A stretch of 64,000 bases of DNA from an uncultured Verrucomicrobiales bacterium (GTDB taxonomy: Bacteria; Verrucomicrobiota; Verrucomicrobiia; Verrucomicrobiales; Akkermansiaceae): the NCBI GenBank assembly GCA_937928735.1, contig CALFVF010000019.1, positions 1 through 64,000 on the forward strand. The letters run 5' to 3'. This document shows positions 45,809-56,777 of the stretch, piece after piece. Each line of letters opens with the position of its first letter. The first letter of the stretch is position 1. Below the pieces are notes generated by a model that saw only the letters and a program-made list of their open reading frames with translations, was not told where the DNA came from and did no database searches. The translations under genes and the position numbers were made by a program.

Positions 45809-46456
45809 ATGAAATCTATCATTCACACCTGCCTCCTCGTCACCCTTACTCTATTTTCACTCAGCTGCGCTCAAGCGGAGGACAATAAAGACAGCAAAGA
45901 TCTCAAAGACATCAAAGTGCAGCTCCAGCTGGTGAAAGGGAATGTCGATGTCACACTCTTCGCTAGCAAGGCCCCGATCGCCTGCGCGAATTTCCTCAAT
46001 CTCGCTCAGCGTGGTTTCTACGATGGCAATCACTTCCACCGCGTCATCCCAGGCTTCATGGCACAAGGAGGCTGCCCACTGAGCACAGGCACTGGTGAGC
46101 CTGGTTACACCTTTAAGAATGAAAGCCACCCTTCCCTAACATTTACTAAAAAAGGCCTCCTCGCTATGGCGAATCGTGGAAAAGACACCAATGGCTGCCA
46201 GTTCTTCATCACCTACGGTGCTGCCCCCCAACTCGATGACGGCTACACGATCTTTGGTGAGGTCACTTCAGGACAAGACATCATCGACTCACTCGTTGGT
46301 AAAATCGCGCGTCCAGGCTGGCGTGGTGATGGTAAAGGTGATGAGATCAAAACCATTCAAATCATCGACTCCACAGACGCTCTATTCGCCGCACAGAAAG
46401 CCAATATCCAGAGCTGGACAGAGATTCTTGATAAGCGCTACCCAGCGAAGAAGTAG
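45809..46456 (+). CDS. exported cyclophilin-type peptidyl-prolyl isomerase
   Basis: 215 residues with a signal peptide (SLSCAQAED region). A Cys near the cleavage site could be lipidated but the lipobox is imperfect, so a periplasmic form is also possible. Cyclophilin motifs: FHRVIPGFMAQGGCP (catalytic Arg and Phe/Met), GLLAMANRG and NGCQFFITYG. It assists folding of exported proteins. A C-terminal ~35-residue helical extension follows the core. It is monocistronic, divergent from the symporter operon. Confidence 0.9.
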   Translation: MKSIIHTCLLVTLTLFSLSCAQAEDNKDSKDLKDIKVQLQLVKGNVDVTLFASKAPIACANFLNLAQRGFYDGNHFHRVIPGFMAQGGCPLSTGTGEPGYTFKNESHPSLTFTKKGLLAMANRGKDTNGCQFFITYGAAPQLDDGYTIFGEVTSGQDIIDSLVGKIARPGWRGDGKGDEIKTIQIIDSTDALFAAQKANIQSWTEILDKRYPAKK

Positions 46457-46560
46457 TCACAGCTTAGTCTTAGCTCATTGCTTCTCACTCACCTCCCTTT
46501 CTCTTATCCCCATATCCCTCTTATCCCTCATTTTAGCCTTTTCTACACACTCACCTCACG

Positions 46561-47274
46561 ATGCCCATTTGGTCTCCCCTAGTTATCGCCTTTCTTCTCG
46601 GCTCCATTCCCTTTGGCCTCATTATCGCCAGATTCAAGGGCATTGATATCCGTCAGCACGGCTCCGGCAATATTGGAGCGACCAATGTCCTTCGTGTCGT
46701 CGGGAAACAATACGGCATCACCTGCCTTTTTCTGGACTTACTTAAAGGCCTCATCCCCACTATTATCGGAGTCAGCCTGATTCGCTATGGTGATAATCTC
46801 CACCAGATGACAATCAGCTCCCTCACTAGCTACAGCACAGCTCTCCCTGCTAGCGAGCAACTCACCGCACAGACTCTCCAAGTCCTCACAGGCCTCTGCG
46901 CCATACTGGGACATAACTACTCACCCTGGGTCGGGTTTAAGGGGGGCAAAGGTATTGCAACTTCCGCAGGCGTGTTACTCGGCCTTATGCCAGCAGCAGT
47001 CATCCTACTCTTCCTCGTCTGGCTCGCCCTGTTCTTTCTCACTCGCTACGTTTCTGTCGCCAGCATGGGTGCAGCCGCAGTACTGCCCCTACTCACTATC
47101 TATGGCTCCTACTACCATGGAAAGCTGGCTGATGGCACTTGGAATAAGCCTCTCTTTCTCTTTTCTGTCGTGATTGGCATTCTTGCGATTTGGAAACACC
47201 GCTCTAACATCCGAAACCTCAGAAACGGCACCGAGCACAAATTCGAGAAAAAATCGAAACAACCAACATCATGA
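46561..47274 (+). CDS. plsY: acyl-phosphate glycerol-3-phosphate acyltransferase
   Basis: 237 residues, five to seven membrane helices. The three loops of the family are present: GSIPFGLIIAR, GSGNIGATNVLR and GHNYSPWVGFKGGKGIATS. It makes lysophosphatidate from acyl-phosphate and glycerol-3-phosphate, the first step in phospholipid synthesis. An insert of about 30 residues (after VSLIRYGDN) lies between two helices. Its stop overlaps the gpsA start (ATGA), linking substrate supply and use. Confidence 0.95.
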   Translation: MPIWSPLVIAFLLGSIPFGLIIARFKGIDIRQHGSGNIGATNVLRVVGKQYGITCLFLDLLKGLIPTIIGVSLIRYGDNLHQMTISSLTSYSTALPASEQLTAQTLQVLTGLCAILGHNYSPWVGFKGGKGIATSAGVLLGLMPAAVILLFLVWLALFFLTRYVSVASMGAAAVLPLLTIYGSYYHGKLADGTWNKPLFLFSVVIGILAIWKHRSNIRNLRNGTEHKFEKKSKQPTS

Positions 47275-48293
47275 GCGCACAGCCTAACCAGCCCTTCGAG
47301 TCTTTTCAAAAAGCCGTTGTCCTGGGCTCAGGCTCATGGGGAACCAGTCTCGCCACAGTTCTTGCCCACCATTTCCAGCAAGTCGTCATCGTCGGCCGCT
47401 CTCCTAGTACTGCCCAAGAAATCACAGAGGCACAAACAAACTCCCAGTACCTTCCTGATGTCCCACTAGCCAGTAACATCACAGGTTCCACAGAGTTTAG
47501 CGAAGCGCTCAGTGCGGATCTCATCCTCTTTGTCCTCCCCACATCTGTGACTCGAGAGAGTGCGCAGGCACTCTCCCAGCTCGCTCTCCCCGAGGGCATC
47601 CCTCTGCTTTCCTGCTCAAAGGGCATTGAGCGCGGCAGTGGCATCCGCATGAGCCAGATCCTCCAAGAATCATTTCCTAACAATCCCGTCGCCGCCCTCT
47701 CAGGCCCCAATCACGCCGAGGAAGTCGCCAGACAGATGGCCACCTGTGCTGTCGTCGCCACACCGAACAAAGGCCTCGCTCAGCACTTACAGCAAGCCTT
47801 CACTGCCCCCTACTTCAGAACATACACTAGTACAGACCTCGCAGGGGTCGAGCTCGGTGGCGCCCTAAAGAATGTCTTCGCCATTGCCGCAGGCATACTC
47901 ACAGGTCTCAACCTCGGAGACAATGCCGCTGCTGCCCTCGTCACACGTGGCCTCGCTGAAATGACACGCCTAGGTATTGCCCTCGGTGGACAAGCAGAGA
48001 CATTTGCCGGCCTCTCAGGCATCGGTGACCTCATGGTCACCTGCTACTCACCACACTCCAGAAATAACCGAGTCGGCAAAGCCCTCGGCCAAGGCGAGAC
48101 ACTAGAACATGCGACGGCACGCCTCGGCATGATAGCAGAGGGCGTACCCAACACCCTCTCCATCTACGAGTCCGCGCGCCACTGCCAGATAGAGACCCCA
48201 ATTATCGATGCTGTCTACAGTATCCTCTATCAAGACAAACCAGCCACTCTCGCCATGCAGGAGCTACTCAGCCGTGAGCCAAAGCCAGAGTAA
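47271..48293 (+). CDS. gpsA: NAD(P)-dependent glycerol-3-phosphate dehydrogenase
   Basis: 340 residues. The Rossmann motif VVLGSGSWGTSLA, CSKGIERGSG, SGPNHAEEVA (substrate site), the catalytic Lys in ELGGALKNVFAIAAG and a C-terminal helical domain are complete. It reduces dihydroxyacetone phosphate to glycerol-3-phosphate, the substrate of PlsY, to which it is translationally coupled. Confidence 0.96.
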   Translation: MSAQPNQPFESFQKAVVLGSGSWGTSLATVLAHHFQQVVIVGRSPSTAQEITEAQTNSQYLPDVPLASNITGSTEFSEALSADLILFVLPTSVTRESAQALSQLALPEGIPLLSCSKGIERGSGIRMSQILQESFPNNPVAALSGPNHAEEVARQMATCAVVATPNKGLAQHLQQAFTAPYFRTYTSTDLAGVELGGALKNVFAIAAGILTGLNLGDNAAAALVTRGLAEMTRLGIALGGQAETFAGLSGIGDLMVTCYSPHSRNNRVGKALGQGETLEHATARLGMIAEGVPNTLSIYESARHCQIETPIIDAVYSILYQDKPATLAMQELLSREPKPE

Positions 48294-48367
48294 CCCCGCA
48301 GCACCTAGTTACGCCGAGCTCTGAATAAATATCAGAATCATGCTGAAATCGTAGAACAGATTCTTCT

Positions 48368-48442
48368 CATACCAGTGAAGGCAACAACGCTAACTTCCCA
48401 CAAAGATCCAGCAAACTCTACCAGATAGTTTTTGAAATGCAT
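48368..48442. repeat. degenerate short copy of the intergenic element family
   Basis: About 75 bp. The left end (ATACCAGTGAAGGCAACAACG) and the right end AAGATCCAGCAAACTCTACC, AGATAG(T)5 match copies B/C in order but with several changes and a deleted interior. It lies in the gap between gpsA and the YadA-like gene. Confidence 0.6.
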
Positions 48443-48521
48443 AACTGAGATATGCCAAAGAAAATCAGAAAATAGAGTTTAAGATTGATTTCATGGGAAA
48501 CTTCTGTATCAAGTCATAGGT

Positions 48522-49346
48522 ATGAAAAAGAAAGTGTTTCTCTATCTCTCTACAGGCCTAGCTCTTGTTTTGCTGTCAGCCTCAACTCCGTCTAATAATC
48601 CAGCTTCAACAGAAACGACGTCTCTAGTTGATGATTGGTTGATTGTTGGTTCTCCAATTTCTGTGTTTACTCCTGGTGAACCAAGTATCTCTGTTGGGTA
48701 CAATGCCCGAGCTACGGGGAACAACTCCCTAGCCATCGGTCCTGGTGCTAGAGCATTAGGATACAGTTCGGTTGCTTTGGGCTATTTTGCAACTGCTTCT
48801 GGTAGTACTTCTTTTGCCAGCGGACAATCTACTACTGCATCTGGCGACTACTCCTTCAGCACCGGTTACTTGAACTCTGCGATAGGTTACACTTCGATTG
48901 CTTTAGGTTTTCGTAGCCGAAGTATCGGACGCTACTCAACTGCCATTGGCCAAAACACTCAAAGCTTAGGTAGTGACTCAATTGCTTTAGGGCGTGACAC
49001 TGTAGCTAGTGGTAGAAATACCACGGTAGTAGGGATAGCAAACGATTTAGAAGGCGCATTATCGAATGATTCGGCAGATCAATTAAACAGAGCCAATCAC
49101 CTCTTTGTCATTGGAAATGGCAGGGGTATTAACGCCAGATCCAATGCCCTCGTCACCAAACACTCCGGTGAAACCAATCTCATCAATAGAGAGTGGAATT
49201 CATCCGCTCCACTCACAGAATCTGCCGATGATGGCCATGGTAATACAGGTGAGGCACTGATAGTCGCCGGGCATACACGATTAAAGGGCAAGGTGATTAT
49301 TGAACAAGCTCAGGGAGATATCTCGATGGGGATCTTTGGTCAGTAA
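48522..49346 (+). CDS. YadA-head-like repeat surface protein
   Basis: 274 residues: a signal peptide, then about ten consecutive ~14-residue repeats of the YadA/Hia head type (SLAIGPGARALG, SVALGYFATASG, STAIGQNTQSLG, SIALGRDTVASG) spanning residues ~65-165. These form a left-handed parallel beta-roll trimer in trimeric autotransporter adhesins. The usual stalk and the four-strand membrane anchor are missing; instead there is a short C-terminal domain ending MGIFGQ. It may be a trimeric phage-tail-fibre-like or secreted surface protein. It is AT-richer than its neighbours. Confidence 0.75.
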   Translation: MKKKVFLYLSTGLALVLLSASTPSNNPASTETTSLVDDWLIVGSPISVFTPGEPSISVGYNARATGNNSLAIGPGARALGYSSVALGYFATASGSTSFASGQSTTASGDYSFSTGYLNSAIGYTSIALGFRSRSIGRYSTAIGQNTQSLGSDSIALGRDTVASGRNTTVVGIANDLEGALSNDSADQLNRANHLFVIGNGRGINARSNALVTKHSGETNLINREWNSSAPLTESADDGHGNTGEALIVAGHTRLKGKVIIEQAQGDISMGIFGQ

Positions 49347-49773
49347 TGACCACTCCCTCCCTCTCTCAGAAACTTCATTATGTTGACTGCATTCGATGAC
49401 TGCATGCATCTAGCTCACCAATGACGCCTATAAAGGCGCGGCTAGGTGAGCACCTCGTGAAAGCAACCGCGAAACCCTGAAACTCTCTCAGCGCAAGCTC
49501 TCACTAGCCATCATAGTGGCCTCTGCACGGCGCAATCACTCAACAACCATTTTGCATTCGCTAGACTAAGTGAAGTTCTCCATCAATACGCCGAGACCAC
49601 CAGCCTGAAAGCTGGTTTTCAACGGTTCAGGTTTCCCTATGTCACTATAGGGATCTCGCCATACGCTTTCTGCTTTCTATGGTCCTCAGCACTTTCTTTG
49701 CTATTCTCACCTGTGTCGCGGTGTATTGATCATTCTGTCAGCCTGTAAGTTCTTTCCCACCAGAGTCAGCACC
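49347..49773. other. structured intergenic region without a gene
   Basis: 427 bp between two convergent genes. No open frame or tRNA is seen. Several hairpins are visible: CTCACC...GGTGAG enclosing CGCC-TATAAA-GGCG (about 49416-49450), the terminator-like hairpin at 49599-49619, and CCCTAT...ATAGGG (about 49634-49651). It could hold a small RNA or be the shared terminator region. Confidence 0.4.
49599..49619 (+). terminator. terminator-like hairpin
   Basis: ACCAGC-CTGAAA-GCTGGT is a perfect 6-bp stem followed by TTTT. It lies 250 bp past the YadA-like gene, so it may end that transcript or a separate RNA. Confidence 0.55.
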
Positions 49774-50895
49774 CTACTCCGTATTGGCAGCCACAGCCTC
49801 GAGCTGAATCGGGTAGCGGCAGCCGGCATTCCACTCCATCACGTAGATATTGCCTTGCTTGTCGACCATGAGGTCGTGGGCGTGTTTGATAAAGCTGTGT
49901 TCCTCGTGCTGGTGGAGGTGAGTGGTGAGTTCTCCGTCATGATAGTGTGGTGTGTTTCCTCCTGGGCAGGAGATCACCTGGCGGGTCTTTTGATCAATAA
50001 TCACCACAAAGCCTGATTCATTATGACGTTTTTTCTTCTCTGTGTCGAAGCTCCAGCATGCTCCCGCATAGATCTTACCATCATGAAAGACAGGCTGGCC
50101 GACCATGGCTCCAGGCACCTTGATCTGGCTGAGGTATTCGCCTGTGAGTGAGAATTGCTTAAGCTTTTGCTCAGAGCGTGAGCTCACCCAGATAGTGGGA
50201 TTCTCTGGATCTGAGTCGTCGATACTAATACCGTGACCGCCATTAATCGTGTCTTCCTGCTTTTTTTTGACACCCCCCCACTGGCGCACGATTTCACCCT
50301 CAAGGGTGTACTCAAAGACGTACTGAGATGAGTAGCCATCTATCACCACGATATTGCCATTGGGCAATACTGCAGCATCACAAGGTGAGAAAGGGGTCTT
50401 AACCCCTCGATCATAGCCACACTCTTCCGGAGTCGGTAGGGTCTTTACTATGGTGCCGTCCTTTTTGAGAATCGTGACTTCACCTCCGTGGCGAGAGGCC
50501 TCCCCTTCTGCGGAGAAGTGCCACGAGCAGTTCACATGAATCAAGTGCTCCTCTCCTTCAATATCGATCACATCAATCCCGTGCCCACCCTCTAGACCTG
50601 CCCCGAGAGCGCGGACAAAAGTACCATCTGGCTGGAAGACCAAGATCGCATTCTTCGGGTGATCTGTGACAAGGTAAAACAGTCCGTCTTTCCCCTCAAC
50701 CATGGCGTGCGAATTAATCACAGGAGCTTGCTCGCGCTCCACCTTCGCCCAGTGGCGGTTCACTTTATAGCGGTGTTCACCGTGCCCCACTAGCTCAGAG
50801 GCATTCTTCTCCTCTTCGGAATAGGGTGTTGGCACATATTGACCAAAGCAGAGAGAAGACGTTAAAAGAAGGCTTAAGGAAACGATAGTTTTCAT
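49774..50895 (-). CDS. secreted NHL/six-bladed beta-propeller protein
   Basis: 373 residues from ATG 50895, chosen because it begins a signal peptide (MKTIVSLSLLLTSSLCFGQ); an earlier in-frame start gives 40 extra non-hydrophobic residues. Repeated blades (NAILVFQPDGTFVRALG, YVFEYTLEGEIVRQWGG, KLKQFSLTGEYLSQI) define an NHL-type propeller similar to the peptidylglycine lyase domain. A His-rich cluster near the end (THLHQHEEHSF) may bind metal. Its substrate or partner is unknown. Confidence 0.8.
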   Translation of the reverse strand: MKTIVSLSLLLTSSLCFGQYVPTPYSEEEKNASELVGHGEHRYKVNRHWAKVEREQAPVINSHAMVEGKDGLFYLVTDHPKNAILVFQPDGTFVRALGAGLEGGHGIDVIDIEGEEHLIHVNCSWHFSAEGEASRHGGEVTILKKDGTIVKTLPTPEECGYDRGVKTPFSPCDAAVLPNGNIVVIDGYSSQYVFEYTLEGEIVRQWGGVKKKQEDTINGGHGISIDDSDPENPTIWVSSRSEQKLKQFSLTGEYLSQIKVPGAMVGQPVFHDGKIYAGACWSFDTEKKKRHNESGFVVIIDQKTRQVISCPGGNTPHYHDGELTTHLHQHEEHSFIKHAHDLMVDKQGNIYVMEWNAGCRYPIQLEAVAANTE

Positions 50896-51013
50896 AGACA
50901 GTAAGTAAGATCGCCGCACTATAGAAACTGAGTTCCTGGGAGCAAACCTAGAATCATAAAAATAACGACTATAACTGTTTGGCGGTGGGCTCTTAGCGCA
51001 GTTATTTGGCCAC

Positions 51014-51048
51014 AAAAAAAGCCCATCATCTCTAAGACAAGGGGCTTT
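51014..51048 (-). terminator. terminator of the ATP synthase operon
   Basis: AAAGCCC and GGGCTTT form a perfect 7-bp stem with a 17-base loop about 35 bp after the atpC stop, followed by a U-run in the minus-strand transcript. Confidence 0.88.
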
Positions 51049-51083
51049 GGAAAACTAACAAGGCGTGCTTCTTGCTAACGAAC

Positions 51084-51491
51084 TTAACCACGCTTTTTAC
51101 GTCGTAGTCTCAGTGCTGCTAAGTTCACAGCGATTGCATTCTGGAGGTGCGCTTGCTCGTCTTTGTCACCAGCTTCGACACCTTCTAGTGCTTTTTCTGC
51201 ACGCTCAATCGCCTTTTGAGCAGCGTCTTCATCAATTTCATCTTCTCCCAGTGCTTGGTCTGTGAGAACAGTCAATTTATTGTCACTGATCTCTGCAAAT
51301 CCAGAACCAATGGCGAGTTCGACAGTCTCACTACCCTTACGATAACGAAGCTCCCCGGGAGCGAGGGAAGTCACTAGTGCGGCGTGGAGCTGAAGAATCC
51401 CCATCTCACCCTCCGAACCAGGTAAATAGACATCTTCTACGGTGTCAGAAAAAATTTTCTTTTCAGGAGTAACGATTTCGAGATGAAGCAT
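51084..51491 (-). CDS. atpC: ATP synthase F1 subunit epsilon
   Basis: 135 residues: the N-terminal beta-sandwich (LHLEIVTPEKKIFSDTVEDV, PGSEGEMGILQLHAALVTSL) and the C-terminal helical pair (EDAAQKAIERAEKAL) that regulates ATPase activity. It is the last gene of the operon, before a strong terminator. Confidence 0.95.
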   Translation of the reverse strand: MLHLEIVTPEKKIFSDTVEDVYLPGSEGEMGILQLHAALVTSLAPGELRYRKGSETVELAIGSGFAEISDNKLTVLTDQALGEDEIDEDAAQKAIERAEKALEGVEAGDKDEQAHLQNAIAVNLAALRLRRKKRG

Positions 51492-51621
51492 GGTGTTGTA
51501 GACTAGAGTTAGTGGAGCCGTTCACAAAAGGTATTATGGACTGAAGAAATAACCAGAATACTCTGCGAAGCGCTTTCACCCTCTGTATAAGAGAGTGAAG
51601 CATTTAGCATAGCAAAGAAGA

Positions 51622-53124
<1,503 letters not shown>

Positions 53125-53175
53125 TTAGTCTTATTTCTAAATGCGTCATCGCTCTTAGTTACGTTTGTATTAAAT

Positions 53176-53706
53176 TTAAAGTTCTGGATTTGCTCCCAGA
53201 ACAGTACCCATATCTTTGGCTTTTATGGCTTCAGTCTTGTCGTATGGCAGTTTTAGCTTTGCCATCTCTGCCTTAACTCGACCAGATTGCTTGTCCGCAG
53301 TGAACGAAACAATACCATTTCCAACACCTACTAGAGAGTTCATCTTACTAGAGTCTGTTTCAAGTGTTGAAGACTTATATTTTTCCTTCGCGTCAAACTG
53401 CACGTGGCGAACTGCCGTTTGCACATTCGTATCAGGCAATACCAAACCGAAGATAGGGATAAAACCAAGGCCATTCATCTGTGTTTTTGTATGATAGTAA
53501 CTCCAACGACTACTTTTTGAAGCCACCCTAACATCATGAGGTTGACCGAGTTCTGCATGCACCTGCTTCTTACTTGTTTTACCAACAACAAAGGATTTTT
53601 CGATACCCTGTGAGGTCGCTACAAGATTTCCTTGGCTCGAACACGAAACAAGGATAGCAAATACTGCTACTAACCCTGTCCACTTCATTGTTTTGAAAAA
53701 ATTCAT
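53176..53706 (-). CDS. BamE/SmpA-like lipoprotein inside the atp operon
   Basis: 176 residues from ATG 53706; a GTG three codons earlier is possible. The signal peptide ends in the lipobox ILVSC. The mature part begins GIEKSFVVGKTSKKQVHAELGQPHDV, the G-x-T-x-x-x-V-x-x-x-LGxP turn seen in BamE/SmpA/OmlA-type small lipoproteins. It starts 24 bp after the atpG stop and 90 bp before atpD, so it is inside the operon. No ATP synthase subunit of this kind is known to me; an envelope role is inferred. Confidence 0.75.
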   Translation of the reverse strand: MNFFKTMKWTGLVAVFAILVSCSSQGNLVATSQGIEKSFVVGKTSKKQVHAELGQPHDVRVASKSSRWSYYHTKTQMNGLGFIPIFGLVLPDTNVQTAVRHVQFDAKEKYKSSTLETDSSKMNSLVGVGNGIVSFTADKQSGRVKAEMAKLKLPYDKTEAIKAKDMGTVLGANPEL

Positions 53707-53729
53707 ACGTATCACTGGATAAAGGATGA

Positions 53730-54626
53730 CTACTCCATTGCCTTCATGGCAGTGGTGATCTCTAGGAGTTCAGCAGTAATCGCTGCCTGGCGCGCCTTGT
53801 TGTACTGAAGAGTGAGCTCATCAATCATCTTCTTGGCATTGTCAGTGGCCGATTTCATGGATACCATGCGTGCTGAGTGCTCAGAAGCGCGAGATTCTAC
53901 GAGCATCTGGTAAATCTGATAGTTCACATAGAGTGGTAGAAGTGTATCGAGCACACCCTCTGCACTTGGCTCAAATAAATAGTCTTTAGCAAGAGCCGCG
54001 GCCTTATCAGTCTCTCCGATTTCGTCATTACCGACACCTTCATAGTCTTGCTTCTCACCCACTGTATCTGCGTCGATAGGTAGGAGTTGAGCGACGTGCG
54101 GATCTTGCACCATCGTGCTCACGAAGTTGTTAAATGCCACTTGAATAACATCATACTCTCCAGAGAGGAAAACATCCGTGAGGTACTTAGCGATCGGGCG
54201 AGCTTCAGAAAATGGTATTGGATCCTTCACCTCAAAGTCAGCTTTGAGCTCCTTGCCAAGAGTCACTAACTGCATGCGGAGCTTGCGCCCTACTGTGATG
54301 AAGTCTGTATTCTCGCCTGATTCAGCGATCACTTTCTTCATCAAATTGGTATTTAAACCACCACACAGCCCCTTGTCTGTAGAGATCACTAGCATCAGCG
54401 TCTTTGTGCCCTCACGCTTTTCCAGTAAAGGGTGGGCTGCATCCTCAGAAGTCGCTGTCAAATTAACCAAAACTTGGTTCAACTGATCAGCGTAGGCGCG
54501 GCCAGCGAGAGCCTGGTCTTGAGCCTTCTTCATCTTTGCAGCAGCCACAAGCTGCATCGCACGAGTGATCTGTGCTGTGTTTTTTACCGATTTGATACGG
54601 CGGCGGATGTCTCTCAGATTAGCCAT
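53730..54626 (-). CDS. atpG: ATP synthase F1 subunit gamma
   Basis: 298 residues. It has the N-terminal helix ANLRDIRRRIKSVKNTAQITRAM, the central STDKGLCGGLNTNL strand and the conserved C-terminal helix ending ITTAMKAME. It is the central rotor stalk. A short extra acidic segment lies near residue 195-215. Confidence 0.97.
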   Translation of the reverse strand: MANLRDIRRRIKSVKNTAQITRAMQLVAAAKMKKAQDQALAGRAYADQLNQVLVNLTATSEDAAHPLLEKREGTKTLMLVISTDKGLCGGLNTNLMKKVIAESGENTDFITVGRKLRMQLVTLGKELKADFEVKDPIPFSEARPIAKYLTDVFLSGEYDVIQVAFNNFVSTMVQDPHVAQLLPIDADTVGEKQDYEGVGNDEIGETDKAAALAKDYLFEPSAEGVLDTLLPLYVNYQIYQMLVESRASEHSARMVSMKSATDNAKKMIDELTLQYNKARQAAITAELLEITTAMKAME

Positions 54627-54738
54627 AGAAGTGGTTTAGTGGTAATTCGCTATTTCTTACTAAGAAGGATTTGGAAAACAAGAGAAGGTGCGGACTTGCG
54701 TAGAATGAAATCTGTCTCTGATCAGCACCTCCGTCTGC

Positions 54739-56271
54739 TTACTTCCATGATGCTTTGAAGTCCTTTACAGCACCTTCGATAGCGCTCTTGACTTCATCAG
54801 TGATGGCTTTTTCGTCGGCAATCAACTGAAGTACATCTGCTTTACGAGTCGAGATGAATTCCTCAAGCGCTGCCTGACATTCTTTAATGCGGTCAACCTC
54901 AACATCATCGAAGTATCCATTCTGCATAGAGAAGAGAACCACGGTCTGGATCTGCATGCTTGCCGGGGAGTACTGGTCTTGCTTGAAGAGCTCAACAATA
55001 CGCTGACCACGCTCGATCTTCGCCTTAGTCGCATCATCCAAATCTGAGCCAAACTGAGCAAAGGCCTGAAGTTCACGGAACTGAGCAAGGTCGAGCTTCG
55101 TTGTACCAGAAACCTTCTTAATCGCCTTTGTCTGTGCGGCAGAACCAACACGAGAGACAGAGAGACCCACTGAGATCGCTGGGCGAATCCCTTGGTAGAA
55201 TAAGTCTGTTTCGAGGAAAATCTGACCGTCTGTGATCGAAATCACGTTGGTCGGAATGTAGGCAGACACGTCACCAGCTTGAGTCTCAATGATCGGAAGT
55301 GCTGTGAGTGAGCCGCCACCTGCATTCTCAGAGAGACGTGCTGAACGCTCAAGAAGTCTGCTGTGTAGATAGAAAACGTCACCAGGGTAAGCCTCACGAC
55401 CAGATGGGCGACGAAGAATCAGAGATACTTGGCGATAGGCTACAGCGTGCTTTGAGAGGTCATCAAATACAATCAAGCAGTCTTGGCCTTTATCCATGAG
55501 GTACTCAGCAATCGCACAGCCTGTGTAAGGTGCGAGGTACTGGTTCGCTGCGGAGTCAGAAGCAGTCGCTGCTACAATTGTCGTGTACTCCATAGCACCT
55601 GCCTCTTCGAGAGTCGCTACAGTCTGAGCCACGTTAGAAGCCTTCTGGCCAATCGCTACGTAGATACAGTAGAGTGGCTTGTGATTCTTTAGTTTACCCT
55701 GCTCTGCTGCTTTGTTCTGCTGAGCTTGAGAAATAATGGTATCAACTGCAATTGTTGTCTTACCTGTGGCACGGTCACCAATGATGAGCTCACGCTGACC
55801 ACGACCGATTGGCACCATCGCATCAATCGCCATGATACCAGTCTGCACAGGAACTGAGACTGACTTACGCTTAATGATACCAGGAGCGATTTTCTCAACT
55901 GGATACTGAGCAGAAGCTTCAATATCACCTTTACCATCAATCGGAGCGCCGAGAGTATTGACAACACGCCCTAGGAGAGCTTCACCAACTGGAACAGAAA
56001 GGAGCTTACCGGTTGTGCGGCACTCATCACCTTCTTTAATGTGGAGATAATCACCAATGAGAACGACACCGACTTCAGACTCTTCTAAGTTCATCGCCAA
56101 ACCAGTGAGGCCACCAGGGAATTCGATCATCTCATTGAGTTGAACGTCTGAAAGACCTTCCACCTTCGCTACGCCGTCACCAATCTCGCGGACGACACCA
56201 ACATTGGCTTTGCCGACAGTGGAGGAAACGTTTGCAATTTCCTGTTCGAGTTCCTGAAGAATACTGCTCAT
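54739..56271 (-). CDS. atpA: ATP synthase F1 subunit alpha
   Basis: 510 residues. P-loop [15 protein letters not shown], the segment [13 protein letters not shown], and [30 protein letters not shown] with the conserved Arg in [18 protein letters not shown]. It has regulatory nucleotide sites and bounds the catalytic sites on beta. Confidence 0.98.
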   Translation of the reverse strand: MSSILQELEQEIANVSSTVGKANVGVVREIGDGVAKVEGLSDVQLNEMIEFPGGLTGLAMNLEESEVGVVLIGDYLHIKEGDECRTTGKLLSVPVGEALLGRVVNTLGAPIDGKGDIEASAQYPVEKIAPGIIKRKSVSVPVQTGIMAIDAMVPIGRGQRELIIGDRATGKTTIAVDTIISQAQQNKAAEQGKLKNHKPLYCIYVAIGQKASNVAQTVATLEEAGAMEYTTIVAATASDSAANQYLAPYTGCAIAEYLMDKGQDCLIVFDDLSKHAVAYRQVSLILRRPSGREAYPGDVFYLHSRLLERSARLSENAGGGSLTALPIIETQAGDVSAYIPTNVISITDGQIFLETDLFYQGIRPAISVGLSVSRVGSAAQTKAIKKVSGTTKLDLAQFRELQAFAQFGSDLDDATKAKIERGQRIVELFKQDQYSPASMQIQTVVLFSMQNGYFDDVEVDRIKECQAALEEFISTRKADVLQLIADEKAITDEVKSAIEGAVKDFKASWK

Positions 56272-56364
56272 GATATTAAGTTGGGTGAGTGATTATAAAC
56301 TGTTGTGCCCGAAGGCGTTTTTTAAAATGTTAAAGAATAGAAGGAGATTAGAAAGCGTTCGTCA

Positions 56365-56757
56365 TTAGAAAGCGTTCGCTATGCGCTCAAGACGAGCCTT
56401 GATGGAACCATCCCAGACATCATCAGCGAGTTTGACACGGATGCCGCCGATTAACTCTGGATTGACTATATATTCAAAAGTGAGTGAATCCCCGCGCTTC
56501 GCCTTGAGTTTATCGATGAGACCATCACGAGTCTGAGCACCTAGAGGCTGGGCACTCTCGACAATCACGTGTCGGCTTGCCACATCTTTTCGTATCAGGC
56601 GGTGGAGCACATGGAGTGTTCCACGGTATCCGCGCGGCTTTTGCTCGACGATTTTACGCAGAGCGAGTCTAAACTTCGCCTCATCGAGTACACCATCTGT
56701 CTGACAAAGGCGAAAAATGCGCCTTGCGGTGTTAGTTGCGTCCTTAGATACCTTCAT
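56365..56757 (-). CDS. atpH: ATP synthase F1 subunit delta, short form
   Basis: 130 residues instead of the usual ~175-180. The C-terminal part is standard (NPELIGGIRVKLADDVWDGSIKARLERIANAF-type ending, here quoted in pieces: GGIRVKL, DGSIKARLERIA). The N-terminal helical domain, which binds alpha, is compressed to about 55 residues. The ATG lies 20 bp after the atpF stop, so no missing N-terminus is evident upstream. It joins F1 to the peripheral stalk. Confidence 0.85.
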   Translation of the reverse strand: MKVSKDATNTARRIFRLCQTDGVLDEAKFRLALRKIVEQKPRGYRGTLHVLHRLIRKDVASRHVIVESAQPLGAQTRDGLIDKLKAKRGDSLTFEYIVNPELIGGIRVKLADDVWDGSIKARLERIANAF

Positions 56758-56777
56758 AATACAGAGATCTTTTAGGC

